Under the pieces are notes generated by a model, which was not told the DNA's origin, ran no database searches, and worked only from the letters and a program-made list of their open reading frames with translations. Position numbers and translations under genes: made by a program. From Halobellus rarus (lineage in GTDB: Archaea > Halobacteriota > Halobacteria > Halobacteriales > Haloferacaceae), in NCBI RefSeq assembly GCF_024494595.1, contig NZ_JANHDI010000001.1, forward strand, positions 248,001 to 312,000: a stretch of 64,000 bases of DNA, given 5' to 3'. Positions 44,254 through 53,709 of this stretch are shown one piece after another; within the stretch, counting starts at the first letter, position 1, and every line of letters begins with the position of its first letter.

Positions 44254-45228
44254 ATGATTTTCGAGTCCCTCCCGACGACGCCCCGGTCGGAGGAACTTAT
44301 CGACAAGGCGTTCTCCCGGGCGGCCCGCACGGGGCGCGCGAAGTCCGGCCTGGAGGCTCAGCAGTCGATGCTCCAGACGGCCTCGTCGATCCTCTCTGAC
44401 AATCTGGAGAACGTCGTCACGCAGTGGCCCGACTTCGGTACGGTCGACCCCTTCTACTACGAGATCGCGGACGCCATCGTCGACGTCGACGAGCTCAGAC
44501 AGAGCCTCTCGCGGGTCACGTGGACGAGCCGGCAGATCGGCGAACTCCGCCGGGAGTACCAGCCGAAGCTCCGGAAGACCGACCCCGAGACGGCGCGGAA
44601 ACACCGCAAGCAGGCGTTCGCGCGGATGGCCGACCTCGTCGAGGACGTCGCCGACGACCTCGAACGCATCGGCGAGGCCCGCGACGCGCTGAAGACGCTC
44701 CCGGACATCCGCCCGGACGAACCCGCCATCGTCGTCGCCGGCTACCCGAACGTCGGCAAGTCCTCGTTCGTCAACGAAGTCACCCGCGCGACGAACGAGA
44801 TCGCGCGCTATCCCTTCACGACGAAGGGCGTCCACGTGGGACACTTCGAGCGCGATCGGATCCGCTATCAGATCATCGACACGCCGGGGTTGCTCGACCG
44901 CCCCGAAGCGGAGCGAAACGACATCGAACGGCAGGCGGTGAGCGCGATCGAACACCTCGCGGACGCGGTCGTCTTCGTCCTCGACGCGAGCGGGGCCTGC
45001 GGGTATCCGCTGGACGCGCAGCTCGAACTGCGCGACGCCGTCGCCGAGCGGTTCCGCGAACGCGACGTCCCCGTCCTCACGGTGAACAACAAGAGCGACC
45101 GGTCGCGCGACGTCGAAGCCGACTTGCAGATGAGCGTCGAGACCGGCGACGGCGTCGACGCGGTCCTCGACGCGGCGGTCGAGGCGGTCGACTGGACGCC
45201 GGACATCCCGCCGTCGCGCCAGGAGTAA
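44254..45228 (+). CDS. NOG1-type GTPase
   Basis: A 324-residue Obg/NOG1-like GTPase. The N-terminal 150 residues are helical (IFESLPTTPRSEELIDKAFSRA). The G domain contains G1 GYPNVGKSSFVN, G2 region YPFTTKGVHVGHFERD, G3 DTPGLLDRP and G4 NKSD. NOG1 proteins act in large ribosomal subunit assembly in eukaryotes; the archaeal member probably does the same. ATG at 44254 is 29 nt after a TTTTACGG-type element (44223-44230). The upstream GTG at 44245 is an alternative. The next gene begins 42 nt further on. Confidence 0.93.
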   Translation: MIFESLPTTPRSEELIDKAFSRAARTGRAKSGLEAQQSMLQTASSILSDNLENVVTQWPDFGTVDPFYYEIADAIVDVDELRQSLSRVTWTSRQIGELRREYQPKLRKTDPETARKHRKQAFARMADLVEDVADDLERIGEARDALKTLPDIRPDEPAIVVAGYPNVGKSSFVNEVTRATNEIARYPFTTKGVHVGHFERDRIRYQIIDTPGLLDRPEAERNDIERQAVSAIEHLADAVVFVLDASGACGYPLDAQLELRDAVAERFRERDVPVLTVNNKSDRSRDVEADLQMSVETGDGVDAVLDAAVEAVDWTPDIPPSRQE

Positions 45229-45269
45229 CCCCGACTCGCCCGTAGCGCTGACGGCCCACTGGTGAACTG

Positions 45270-46529
45270 ATGTTCGATCCACTCACTGCTCCACTGTCGG
45301 AAGTCGTCCTGCGACTTCTCGTCGCGACCAGCCTCGGCGCGCTCATCGGCCTGGAACGCGAACAGAGCGAATCGGCCGGGCGATTCGCCGGCAGTCGCAC
45401 GTTTCCGCTGCTCGCGCTCTACGGTGCGCTGACCTTCGCATTTTTCGACGGGACGCTGCTCGCGGCGCTCGGCGTCCTCGTCGTTCCGCTGACCGTCGCG
45501 TACGCCGCGAAAGTCTGGAGTGACGGCGATCTGGGACTCACCACGCTCACCGCAGCGGTTCTCACGACGGTTCTGGGCGCGATGACGATGCACTCCGATC
45601 GCGCCGCGACGCTCGCCGTCGTCGTCGGCGGGGCGATCACTGTCCTCCTCACGGTGAAGGATCCGCTCCACGAGTTCGCGGGCCGAATCAGCGCGAGCGA
45701 GCAACGGGCCTCGGCGAAGTTCATCCTCATCGTGCTCGTCGTGTTGCCCTCGCTTCCGGACCGCTCGATGGACGTCCTCTACGGGCTCAACCCGCGATTC
45801 GTCTGGCTGATGGTCGTCTTCGTCACCGGCCTCGGGTTCGTCGCGTACGTGCTGGGCAGCGTCCTCGGCGCGGAGCGCGGCATCGCGCTCACGGGCGTCG
45901 TCGGCGGGTTCGTCTCCTCGACGGCGACGACGGTGTCGATGGCAGGCAAGACCGCCCAGAACGAGACGCTGTATCGGATCTGCGCGTTCGCGGTGGTCAC
46001 CGCGTCGATCGTGATGTTCCCCCGAGCGCTCGTGGAAGTCTCGGTAGTCAATCCGGCTCTCCTGCCTGCGGTCGCGCTGCCGCTCGGCGTGATGACCGGC
46101 GTCGGTGCCGTCTCGGCGGCGTTGCTCTACTGGCGGACGGCCACCGATGAGCCGATCGAGGCCGACGAATTGAAGAACCCGTTCCGGCTCCGCCCGGCGC
46201 TCGTGTTCGGTGCGGTCTTCGCCGTCGTCCTCCTCGTCTCGGAGTACGCCAACCAGTGGTTCGGCGCGTCGGGCATCTACGCGACCGCGTTCTTCTCCGG
46301 ACTGGCGGACGTCGACGCGATGACGATCACGCTGAGCAGACTCGCGGCACAGGGAACCGTCTCGACGGAGGTCGCGACGACCGGGATCGTGATCGCAGCG
46401 ATCGCGAACACGCTCGTCAAAGCCGGGCTAGCGCTGTTTCTCGGCACCTACCGGCTCGGACGACTCGTCTCGATCGTTCTGGGCATCGTCGTGCTCAGCG
46501 GGGTGGCGATGCTCGCGCTGCCGGTGTGA
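45270..46529 (+). CDS. MgtC/SapB plus DUF4010 membrane protein
   Basis: A 419-residue protein with an N-terminal MgtC-type helical bundle (FDPLTAPLSEVVLRLLVATSLGALIGLEREQSES, with the family's GLEREQ motif) and a C-terminal DUF4010 domain (about residues 180-419, SSTATTVSMAGKTAQNE, FSGLADVDAMTITLSRLA). About 11 membrane helices in total. Members are linked to magnesium or ion homeostasis and envelope stress, but no transport function is proven. It follows the NOG1-type gene by 41 nt, so may be in its transcript. ATG at 45270. Confidence 0.92.
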   Translation: MFDPLTAPLSEVVLRLLVATSLGALIGLEREQSESAGRFAGSRTFPLLALYGALTFAFFDGTLLAALGVLVVPLTVAYAAKVWSDGDLGLTTLTAAVLTTVLGAMTMHSDRAATLAVVVGGAITVLLTVKDPLHEFAGRISASEQRASAKFILIVLVVLPSLPDRSMDVLYGLNPRFVWLMVVFVTGLGFVAYVLGSVLGAERGIALTGVVGGFVSSTATTVSMAGKTAQNETLYRICAFAVVTASIVMFPRALVEVSVVNPALLPAVALPLGVMTGVGAVSAALLYWRTATDEPIEADELKNPFRLRPALVFGAVFAVVLLVSEYANQWFGASGIYATAFFSGLADVDAMTITLSRLAAQGTVSTEVATTGIVIAAIANTLVKAGLALFLGTYRLGRLVSIVLGIVVLSGVAMLALPV

Positions 46530-46563
46530 TCGACTGATAGACGTCCTCGCGGTGAGTCCGGCG

Positions 46564-47304
46564 TTACTCCGCGGCGGTGAACGTCACGTCGACGTTCGCG
46601 GTGACCGTCACCGACCCGCCCTCGAACTGCGTCGGGGCGCTGCCGCCGCTGTCGGCGGCGGTCTCTCGGACCTCGTACGCCGGCGCGTAGCCGCCGCTCG
46701 TCGAGGCGGACTGGACGCCGGTCACGGTCAGTCCGGCGGCCGATGCGATGGCCTCTGCGTCGGCGCGCGCCGAACTCATCGCCCGATCGAGCGCCTCTTC
46801 ACGGAGCTCCGCGCGTGTCTCGTCGCTGAGGGTGAAACTCACGCCGTGAACCTCGGTGGCTCCGTTGCCGACTGCGGTGTCGACGACGGTGCCCGCGGCG
46901 TCGGGCGTCGTTTCGATGCGGTAGGCGTGAACGGCCTCGTAGCCGGTGATCTCCCGCTCGCCGCTCTCGGGGACGGGCTCCGAGATCGGGCGGACGCGGT
47001 AGGCCGCCGTCGTCACCGCGTCGTCGTCGACGCCGGCCTCACGGAGCGCGTCGCGCATCTCGGTCGCGTTCGCGGCCACCGCCGACCGCGCTGCCTCGGC
47101 GCTGTCGGCGCGGGCGGTGACGGCGACCGTCACGACGGCCCGGTCGGCTTCCGTGGACACTTCACCGTTGCCGCTCGTCGAGATCGTCCGCTGTGCGTCC
47201 CCGAACGCGGAATCGTCGTTCGTCGTCTGCAGCGGGGCGGTGCATCCCGCCAGCAGGACGAGCGTTACGATGGCGATCGTCCCGATACCGAGTCGTCGGT
47301 TCAT
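46564..47304 (-). CDS. SIMPL domain lipoprotein
   Basis: A 246-residue exported protein. The signal sequence MNRRLGIGTIAIVTLVLLAGCTAPL has a lipobox (LAGC) so Cys20 would be lipidated. The mature part is the SIMPL/DUF541 fold: RTISTSGNGEVSTEADRAVVTVAVTARADSAEAARSAVAAN, then the later TANVDVTFTAAE strand. Function in archaea is unknown; members are outer-envelope proteins in bacteria. It is convergent with the MgtC gene (34 nt apart). The tandem repeats at 47363-47400 lie 59-96 nt upstream of its start. Confidence 0.9.
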   Translation of the reverse strand: MNRRLGIGTIAIVTLVLLAGCTAPLQTTNDDSAFGDAQRTISTSGNGEVSTEADRAVVTVAVTARADSAEAARSAVAANATEMRDALREAGVDDDAVTTAAYRVRPISEPVPESGEREITGYEAVHAYRIETTPDAAGTVVDTAVGNGATEVHGVSFTLSDETRAELREEALDRAMSSARADAEAIASAAGLTVTGVQSASTSGGYAPAYEVRETAADSGGSAPTQFEGGSVTVTANVDVTFTAAE

Positions 47305-47362
47305 ACCCTCCCCTTCGTCGTCTCAGATATTCAACGTATGCTAGGCGCAAGGAACTCTTTGA

Positions 47363-47400
47363 GTCTCCGTACGAACGCTTTGCGTCTCCGTACGAACGCT
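47363..47400 (-). repeat. Pair of 17-nt direct repeats upstream of the SIMPL gene
   Basis: GTCTCCGTACGAACGCT occurs at 47363-47379 and again at 47384-47400, period 21 nt (two helical turns). The repeat contains the palindrome CGTACG. It lies in the 144-nt gap between the DUF389 gene and the SIMPL gene, upstream of a probable TATA element near 47328-47335. This spacing is what one expects for two regulator dimers on the same DNA face. The regulator is unknown. Confidence 0.6.
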
Positions 47401-47448
47401 CGTGTCGCCGCACTCATACGCTGTAAGCGGGACATTCCGACGGTTCGA

Positions 47449-48762
47449 TCAGCTCTCCGCCCGATCGACGGCGACGTATCTGATCTCGACGCGGACTCCC
47501 TCCTGTCCGAACGGGCCAATCGGATCGGGAGTCAGCGCCTTGACGCGCTCGCGTATCGGCTCGGCAACGGGCGGCGGCGACGACGACGGCGGATACCCGA
47601 CCGTCACGAGGACCGTCTGTGGCGTCTGCAGAGGGAACCCCTCGTAGGTCACGTCGAGACTCAGGAGCGTGGTATCCGGCGGAAGTTCCGATTCGATAGC
47701 AGCGCTCGCGTCCGCCTCGTAGTCGGCGGTCTGATACGAACTGTACGTGAACGCGCCGAGCAACCCCGTGAGGAGGAGCAGAACCGCTGCGAGAACCGCG
47801 ATCCGTTTGATCGTCGCCGAACGGGCTTCGTCCTCGCGGAACCAGAGCTTCGGCCGGTATCCCATCCGCCAGAGGACGACGAGCGCGACGAGGTTGATCG
47901 CGAGGATGTTCACGAGCACGAGCACGGCCGACCCGAGCACCGCCTGTGGCTCGCCCCACGCGATGCCGATCCCGACGACCGCCGTCGGCGGAACGAGCGC
48001 GGCGGCGATCATCACACCGACGAGCGCGGAGGAGACGCCCGACGCGAGCGAGACCGCGCCCGCGGCCCCCGCGCCGAGCGCGATCACCAGCGAGAGGACG
48101 TCGGGTGCGAGCCGCTCTCTCACCTCGCCGATCGCGAACACCTCCTCGGCGGTGAGCGGCACGACGTTGGTCAGTCGGATCAGCACCGCGAAGACCGCGG
48201 CCGCGCCGATCGCCAGCACTCCGCCGAGCGCCTGCAATTTGACGCCCCGCAGGGCGAGTTCGCTGTCGTCGACGACGGTCCCGACGCTGGCGGCCATCGC
48301 CGGGCCGATGAGCGGCGCGATGACCATTGATCCGACGACGACCGCGGGGGAATCGAGAAGCAAGCCCGCGGTGGCGACGATCGCGCTCACCGCCGTCATC
48401 AGCACGTACGGACGAATCGTCGGTGCCATCTCGTCCGCCCGCGCGACCAGTTCCTCGCGGGCGATCCGATCGCCGTTCTCTTCCTCCTCGGACGCGTAGC
48501 GTTCTTCGAGCGCTTCGAACCGTTCGGAGACGACCGTTTCGGCCTGCACGACGACGGTGTAGGCGTCTCGTTCGATTCCGACGCCTCGGAGGTCCTCTAA
48601 GATCGGTTCGACGGCCGCCGTCGGGAGCGGGAAGGTGACGACGGCGGCGTAATCGCGGCCGCTGGTCTCGTCGGAGACGGCGTAATCGACGTCCTCCTCG
48701 TCGAGGACGCCGAGAACCGCCTCCTGCTTCCCGGTCGGAACCATCACCTGAACGAGTCGCAC
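47449..48762 (-). CDS. DUF389 family membrane protein (TIGR00341)
   Basis: A 437-residue protein with an N-terminal soluble alpha/beta domain (MRLVQVMVPTGKQEAVLGVLDEEDVDYAV) and a C-terminal domain of about seven helices of the DUF389 type (DEMAPTIRPYVLMTAVSAIVATAGLLLDSPAVVVGSMVIAPLIGPAMA). The central PLIGP and GVSSALVGVMIAAALVPP motifs are typical. Function is unknown. GTG at 48762 is 24 nt after GGATTCATATTT-type AT-rich DNA on this strand (48779-48792). Confidence 0.9.
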   Translation of the reverse strand: MRLVQVMVPTGKQEAVLGVLDEEDVDYAVSDETSGRDYAAVVTFPLPTAAVEPILEDLRGVGIERDAYTVVVQAETVVSERFEALEERYASEEEENGDRIAREELVARADEMAPTIRPYVLMTAVSAIVATAGLLLDSPAVVVGSMVIAPLIGPAMAASVGTVVDDSELALRGVKLQALGGVLAIGAAAVFAVLIRLTNVVPLTAEEVFAIGEVRERLAPDVLSLVIALGAGAAGAVSLASGVSSALVGVMIAAALVPPTAVVGIGIAWGEPQAVLGSAVLVLVNILAINLVALVVLWRMGYRPKLWFREDEARSATIKRIAVLAAVLLLLTGLLGAFTYSSYQTADYEADASAAIESELPPDTTLLSLDVTYEGFPLQTPQTVLVTVGYPPSSSPPPVAEPIRERVKALTPDPIGPFGQEGVRVEIRYVAVDRAES

Positions 48763-49080
48763 GTGCGTCGGTCTCGGCGGCGAAATATGAATCCGGCGGG
48801 TGCCGGCGACTCATCGGTCGGCGGTGCGACTCTCCGTTCGGCCGAGGGACTCTCCTTCGGTGGCCCCTCGTCCGTCGGACCGTTCGAGAGCGCGTCGGCT
48901 CACACCTGATGGCGAACAGCCGGCACGACGCCCCCGCGTCGACGTGCCGGACAACCGCTGCCCGACGCGGGGTGACGCTCACGTCACACCGACGCTGGTT
49001 CCGTCCCCCTATATGAACCCTCGTGGGTGTCGCGGGGTCCGCCCAAGCACTCATATCGACCCAGACCGGATACGTGTACA
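48763..49080. other. 318-nt intergenic region before the rhomboid gene
   Basis: It is GC-rich with no convincing ORF. It contains the AT-rich GAAATATGAATCC (48781-48793), the probable promoter of the DUF389 gene; an 8-nt perfect inverted repeat CCGGCACG ... CGTGCCGG (48920-48927 and 48943-48950); and two AT-rich elements, CCTATATGAA (49009-49018) and TCATATCGAC (49051-49060), the second 21-30 nt before the rhomboid ATG, so probably its TATA box. Confidence 0.5.
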
Positions 49081-49830
49081 ATGCGGCCCGTTTCGGTGGC
49101 GAACCTGATGACGCCGTTCGAGAACGGCGTGCGAGTACTCTTCGCACAGCACCGGGCGCTGTCCGCGCCGATCACCGACCTGCTCACGGTGGCGGTGTGT
49201 GGCATTTACGCGGTGCAGGCCGCTCAGACCGCGATCTGGGGCGCGCCGTCGGTCTTCGAGGCGACCAACTACGTGTACCTCCGTGCGCCCTGGCTCGCGT
49301 GGCCGCTGTCGCCGCTGCTTCACGGCGGACTCGCACACGTCGTCCCCAACGTGGTCACGTTGTTCGTGTTCGGTCGGGTCGCGGAGGCGCACCTCCCGTT
49401 CCGCCAGTTCGGGACGATGGCGTTCGTCGCGGCGGCCGGGTCGATCGCCGCTCTCGCCGGCTGGGGCGTCGTTTTCGGATCGGGATCGAACGTCGCCGTC
49501 TACGGCATCAGCGGCGTCGTCTTCGCTGCCGGTGGGTTCGCCGTGCTTCACTTCCCCCGCCACGACCGGGTGACTGATCTCGAACTCTTGACCGTCCTGT
49601 TCGGCCTCTGTGCCGTCGCGCTCGTCGCCGCCGAGTCGCTCGTCGCGCTCGTCCTGTTGTCGCCCGCGACGATCAACGTCGGCCACGCGGTGGGCCTCCT
49701 CGTCGGTCTCGGGACCGCCGCGGTCTCGCGTGTCTGTCCGGACACGTGCGACTCGTGGCGGTCGAAACCGGACGAGCACGACGAGCGAGGCCCGCGAGGT
49801 CGTGACCCGACGGGTTCAGAAGAGAGCTAG
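49081..49830 (+). CDS. Rhomboid family intramembrane serine protease
   Basis: A 249-residue polytopic protein with about six helices. The rhomboid catalytic pair is visible: the Ser in VYGISGVVFAAGG (GxSG) and the His in INVGHAVGLLVG, plus the earlier LLHGGLAHVVPNVVTLFVFG (the HxxxxHxxxN motif). The C-terminal tail is acidic and cytoplasmic (CDSWRSKPDEHDERGP). It should cut membrane-embedded substrates. The ATG at 49081 has an AT-rich element 21-30 nt upstream. A run of 43 nt separates it from the next kinase gene. Confidence 0.9.
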   Translation: MRPVSVANLMTPFENGVRVLFAQHRALSAPITDLLTVAVCGIYAVQAAQTAIWGAPSVFEATNYVYLRAPWLAWPLSPLLHGGLAHVVPNVVTLFVFGRVAEAHLPFRQFGTMAFVAAAGSIAALAGWGVVFGSGSNVAVYGISGVVFAAGGFAVLHFPRHDRVTDLELLTVLFGLCAVALVAAESLVALVLLSPATINVGHAVGLLVGLGTAAVSRVCPDTCDSWRSKPDEHDERGPRGRDPTGSEES

Positions 49831-49873
49831 CGAATCAGTACATTCAATTTTCTCCCCTCGATGAGACGAGGTA

Positions 49874-51973
49874 GTGCAGATCAAGCGAGCGTTCCTCGTC
49901 TCGATTCTCGTCGTCGGGATCGTCCTCTCGGCGGCGGTGTTCGTCGGGTTCCAGGAGTACAAGGACACGCTCTACGACCACGAACAGGCGGGCGTCGATC
50001 GTACGGCCGAACACGTCGGGTCGGAACTCGAAAAGCAGCTCTCCTCGCTGAAACGAACGGTGGTCGTCGCCTCGGCCAATCCCGAGATCGCCGATCACGG
50101 AACTCAAAGACAGCGACGCGCGTTGGCGGCGTTCGTCGAACGCTCGGAGTTCGCCGGCGTTTCCGTGATCGCCGCCAACGGAACGATGACGAACATCGTC
50201 TCGAACGTCTCCGAGGAGCGTCGGGACGCGCTCGTCGGCGCCGATTTCAGCGACCGGACCTACTACCGGCGAGCGATGAACGGCACGACGTACGTCAGCG
50301 ATCCCGTGGAGGCCGACTCCGGGAACCACATCATCACGGTGAGCACGCCGCTCTACCGCGACGGGCGAATCGTCGGCACGATGAACGCCGCGTTTCACCT
50401 CTCCGAGCGCGAGTTCTTCGAGACGTTCGCCAGCACGCTCGAAGACGACCAACGGCTGGCGCTCCACGCTGCGGACGGGACGCCGATTTACACGACTGGA
50501 CCGGCCGTCTCCCCCGCGTTCTCACGCGAAGTGTCCGTCTCGGAACTCGGGTGGACGGTCAGGGTCGAAAAGGGCCCCGACTCGGTGCAGTCGACGATTC
50601 GAGCGGTGACGCTCGTCCAGGCCGGTTCGATCACGGCGGTGCTGGGGCTCCTCGGCGTGTTCGGTTGGCGGCTCTACCGACTGAGCATCGCTCAACTCTC
50701 TCGTCTCTTACGGGGGTTTCGTGACCTCGAGGACGGCCGGTACGGGACGCGCATCGACCTCGTCGCTTCCGACGAGTGGCAACAGGTCGAAACCGGATTC
50801 AACCACCTCAGCGAGACCATCGCCGCGTCCCGGGCCGAGCGGATGGCGCGCCAGCGCGAACTCGAGCGCGAGCGCGATCGGTTCGAGGCGCTGTTCCAGG
50901 GCGTTCCGGAACCGGTCGTCGACGTCGAGATCACGGACGAATCGACGGTCCTGCGCGACGCCAACGAGGCGTTCGAGACGACGTTCGGTCACGCTGTCGA
51001 GGACGTCGTCGGCGAGGATATCAACGATCTCATCGTTCCCGACGACGCGGGGATGGCCGACGAGGCCGATGCGATCGACGGGGAGGCGGCCGCGGGCGAG
51101 CAGATCACCCGGCAGATCCGGCGAGACGCGCGCGACGGCGTCCGCGAGTTCCTCTTTCGATCCGCGCCGATCGACGCCGAGGGAGACGTCTCGCGGCAGT
51201 TCGGCGTCTACATCGACATCACCGACAGAAACGAGTACGAGGCCCGCCTGCGGGAGCAGCGTGACAACCTCGATACGCTGAACCAGGTCCTCCGGCACGA
51301 CATTCGGAACGACCTCCAGTTGGTCACCGCCTACGCAGATCTGCTCACGGAGGTCTGCGAGCAACGAGACGGCGAGGAAGACAGCGAGGAACGGGCGTAT
51401 CTCGAAAAGATCAGTGAGAGCGCGGCCCACGCGGTCGAACTCACCGAGACGGCACGGAATATGGCGGACGTGATGCTCACCGACGAGACCGAGCGCAAGC
51501 CGATGCGCCTCCGGACGGCGCTGGAGAGCGAACTGGAGACTCTCAGATCGGAGACCGACGCCGTGGTCGTCACCGACGGGACGGTCCCGGACGTGACCGT
51601 CTCCGCCAACGAGATTCTCGGCTCGGTTTTCCGGAATCTCCTGACGAACGCCGTCCAGCACAACGACAAAGACCTCCCGGAGGTGCGGGTCTCGGCGACG
51701 GTCGACGGGGGCGACGGCGTCGTTCGGGTCCGGGTCGCCGACAACGGCCCCGGGATTCCGGACGACAGAACGGAGCAGATCTTCGGGAGGGGAGAGAAGG
51801 GACTGCAAAGCGGCGGCACGGGACTCGGACTCTACCTCGTTCAGACGCTCGTCGACACCTACGGCGGCGACGTCTGGGTCGAAGACGGGGAAGACGCATC
51901 CGTCCCGAACGGAGCGAGCGACGACAGTCCGACGGGTGCGGTGTTCGTCGTCGAACTGCCGCTGGCGGAGTGA
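49874..51973 (+). CDS. Sensor histidine kinase with Cache, HAMP and PAS domains
   Basis: A 699-residue membrane kinase. Domains in order: TM helix (residues 5-27), a Cache-like extracellular sensor domain (about 30-245, with VGADFSDRTYYRRAMNGTTYVSDPV), a second TM helix (about 250-275), HAMP-like helix, PAS (about 345-455), HisKA with the phospho-acceptor His475 in VLRHDIRNDLQLVTAYADLL, and the HATPase domain (GSVFRNLLTNAVQHNDKDLP, NGPGIPDD, and GLGLYLVQTLVDTYGG). No response regulator or receiver domain is nearby, so it is an orphan kinase. GTG start at 49874. Confidence 0.94.
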   Translation: MQIKRAFLVSILVVGIVLSAAVFVGFQEYKDTLYDHEQAGVDRTAEHVGSELEKQLSSLKRTVVVASANPEIADHGTQRQRRALAAFVERSEFAGVSVIAANGTMTNIVSNVSEERRDALVGADFSDRTYYRRAMNGTTYVSDPVEADSGNHIITVSTPLYRDGRIVGTMNAAFHLSEREFFETFASTLEDDQRLALHAADGTPIYTTGPAVSPAFSREVSVSELGWTVRVEKGPDSVQSTIRAVTLVQAGSITAVLGLLGVFGWRLYRLSIAQLSRLLRGFRDLEDGRYGTRIDLVASDEWQQVETGFNHLSETIAASRAERMARQRELERERDRFEALFQGVPEPVVDVEITDESTVLRDANEAFETTFGHAVEDVVGEDINDLIVPDDAGMADEADAIDGEAAAGEQITRQIRRDARDGVREFLFRSAPIDAEGDVSRQFGVYIDITDRNEYEARLREQRDNLDTLNQVLRHDIRNDLQLVTAYADLLTEVCEQRDGEEDSEERAYLEKISESAAHAVELTETARNMADVMLTDETERKPMRLRTALESELETLRSETDAVVVTDGTVPDVTVSANEILGSVFRNLLTNAVQHNDKDLPEVRVSATVDGGDGVVRVRVADNGPGIPDDRTEQIFGRGEKGLQSGGTGLGLYLVQTLVDTYGGDVWVEDGEDASVPNGASDDSPTGAVFVVELPLAE

Positions 51974-52062
51974 GCCTTGGGGCGCGACCTCGCTCCAGTC
52001 GTCCGATGCCGACGTCCCGACGAGGAGTAGAATTATGACGGACCGCTTCGTTCGTGCGTACG

Positions 52063-52296
52063 ATGGAGGACAGCGAGTACGACGAACTCACCACGTCGCT
52101 GACGCCGCACGAGTCGGCCGGCGGGGTGACGACGTACCGGAACACCGTGAGCATCGCCTGTCCCGCGTGCGGTGACCCGTTCGACGACCTGGTCATCTGC
52201 GAGGACGAGTACAACAGCCTAGAACTCAGTATGCTGCTCGACATCTGCGTGACGACGCACGAGGACGAGGTCCTCCTCTTCACGCACAAGCAGTGA
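52063..52296 (+). CDS. Small zinc-knuckle protein ('flagella cluster'-like)
   Basis: A 77-residue acidic soluble protein. One CxxC (SIACPACGDPFDDLVICEDEYN) and two further Cys (VICEDE, DICVTTH) with a His can bind one zinc. I recall homologues annotated as flagella cluster protein or DUF7385 in haloarchaea; this is from memory and the archaellum link is not supported by neighbours here. ATG at 52063 lies 27-36 nt after the AGAATTATG element near 52029. It follows the kinase by 89 nt and converges with the RNB gene. Confidence 0.78.
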   Translation: MEDSEYDELTTSLTPHESAGGVTTYRNTVSIACPACGDPFDDLVICEDEYNSLELSMLLDICVTTHEDEVLLFTHKQ

Positions 52297-52362
52297 CGCG
52301 GCCGCTCGCCGCGCTCGCGGTGGTGGCGAGCGACCGATCGCGGAAGCGAGTGCCGAGAACGG

Positions 52363-53709
52363 TTAGCTGTCCGATCGGTCTCGCAGGTCGATCTCCTCGG
52401 GCGGCAGTCCCTTCTCGTTGACCACGTCGCCGTCCTCGTCGACAGTGACGATCCCGCGGTTGTTCACCGCGTGGGGATCGAGGTGGACCTCCTCTAAGAA
52501 CTGCTTGTAGAGGCGTTCGGCCGTCTCGCCGTCCTTCTGTTTCTCCGAGGCGCGGTCGCAGAGTTCGACGAGGTCCTCGGGGACGTCGTTCTCGTGGACG
52601 ATCCAGTGGTTGATCAGGTCCGAGAGCCGTCGAATCGGCGAGGTGAAGTGCCCGTAGATGTCGAAGTTCAGCGCGTAGTGCCCGCCGAAGGGGTCGTTCA
52701 TGTACTTCGCCCGCGGCATCACCTTCAACACCGCCCGCTGGATCTTGTTGAGCGCCCGTTTGTCCGAGTTCTCTAAGGCGTCGTTGACGGCCTTCCGCGG
52801 GTCCTCCCAGTTTGCTCCCGAGATGTTGACGCCGTCGAGTTCGGTGATCTCCCGCAGGGCGTCGTCCCACTGGTCGGGGGTCGGCTGCGGGTGGACGCGG
52901 TACATCGCCTCGACGCCGCGGTTCCACATCAGTTCGTGCGTGACGGCCTTGTTGGCCTTCAGCATACACTCCTCGATGATCGTGTGCGCGCGGTCCCGAC
53001 TCGGGTTCAGCACGAGCGAGCCGTCCTCCTTGCGCTGCTCGTGGAGCTGATCGGCGAGTTCATAGACGAGCGCGTTCTCGTCGTGCAGCGGCGCGTCGGG
53101 GTCGTCGAGGCGGTTCTCACACTGCGTGTAGGTCAGCCGCTCGTTCGAGTGGACGACGGACTTGTAGATGTCGACCTCCTCGAACGACAGCGTGTCCTTC
53201 TTGATCTCCATCTCAACCGTGTGCGCCAGGCGGTCCTCCTCGGGGACGAGCGAGCAGACCGTCTCCGCGAGGATCGGCGGGAGCATATGGATCGTGTAAC
53301 CCGGGAGATAGACCGTGTTGCCGCGCTCGACCGCCTCGGCCCACATCTCCGAGTCCGGGTGGACGTAGTGGCTCACGTCGGCGATGTGGACCCACAGCGT
53401 GTACGTCTCCTCGTTCTCGCGGATGCTCAGGGCGTCGTCGAAGTCCTGGGCGTCGATCGGGTCGGTCGTCCACGTCGTCAGGTCCCGGAGGTCCTGTCGG
53501 TGATCGAGTTCGTCCTCGATCTCCTCCTGTATCCCCTCGGTCCGCGATTTCGCCTCCGAGCGCACCGCGGGGGGGAACTCGTCGCGGATCTCGAACTCCG
53601 AAAAGAGCTCCTCGCGCTTCTCCTGTAACTGCCGGGCGACGTCGATAGAGATCTCGACGGGGCCCTGCCCCTCGGCCGTCCCGGCCTGTGACTGCGCGTC
53701 GTTCGACAT
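52363..53709 (-). CDS. RNB-domain exoribonuclease (RNase R/II-like)
   Basis: A 448-residue protein consisting mostly of an RNB catalytic domain. The signature LTTWTTDPIDAQDFDDALSIR has the four catalytic Asp, and the downstream NRGVEAMYRVHPQPT and PFGGHYALNFDIYGHFTSPIRRLSDLINHW are standard RNB motifs. The usual N-terminal cold-shock domains and C-terminal S1 domain are not visible, so it is the short archaeal form. It degrades RNA from the 3' end. ATG at 53709 begins the acidic, disordered N-terminus. The upstream 427-nt gap contains no other gene. Confidence 0.92.
   Translation of the reverse strand: MSNDAQSQAGTAEGQGPVEISIDVARQLQEKREELFSEFEIRDEFPPAVRSEAKSRTEGIQEEIEDELDHRQDLRDLTTWTTDPIDAQDFDDALSIRENEETYTLWVHIADVSHYVHPDSEMWAEAVERGNTVYLPGYTIHMLPPILAETVCSLVPEEDRLAHTVEMEIKKDTLSFEEVDIYKSVVHSNERLTYTQCENRLDDPDAPLHDENALVYELADQLHEQRKEDGSLVLNPSRDRAHTIIEECMLKANKAVTHELMWNRGVEAMYRVHPQPTPDQWDDALREITELDGVNISGANWEDPRKAVNDALENSDKRALNKIQRAVLKVMPRAKYMNDPFGGHYALNFDIYGHFTSPIRRLSDLINHWIVHENDVPEDLVELCDRASEKQKDGETAERLYKQFLEEVHLDPHAVNNRGIVTVDEDGDVVNEKGLPPEEIDLRDRSDS

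Noticed and set aside
46552-48330. A 592-codon plus-strand frame over the SIMPL and DUF389 genes
   Set aside because: Antisense shadow: both minus-strand genes have clear family motifs while this frame has none.
48920-48950. CCGGCACG/CGTGCCGG inverted repeat as an operator
   Set aside because: Only 8-nt arms in GC-rich DNA; expected by chance at this frequency and far from either probable promoter.
52063-52296. Assigning the small Cys-rich protein to the archaellum
   Set aside because: Only the remembered annotation of homologues supports it; no archaellum or chemotaxis gene is near.
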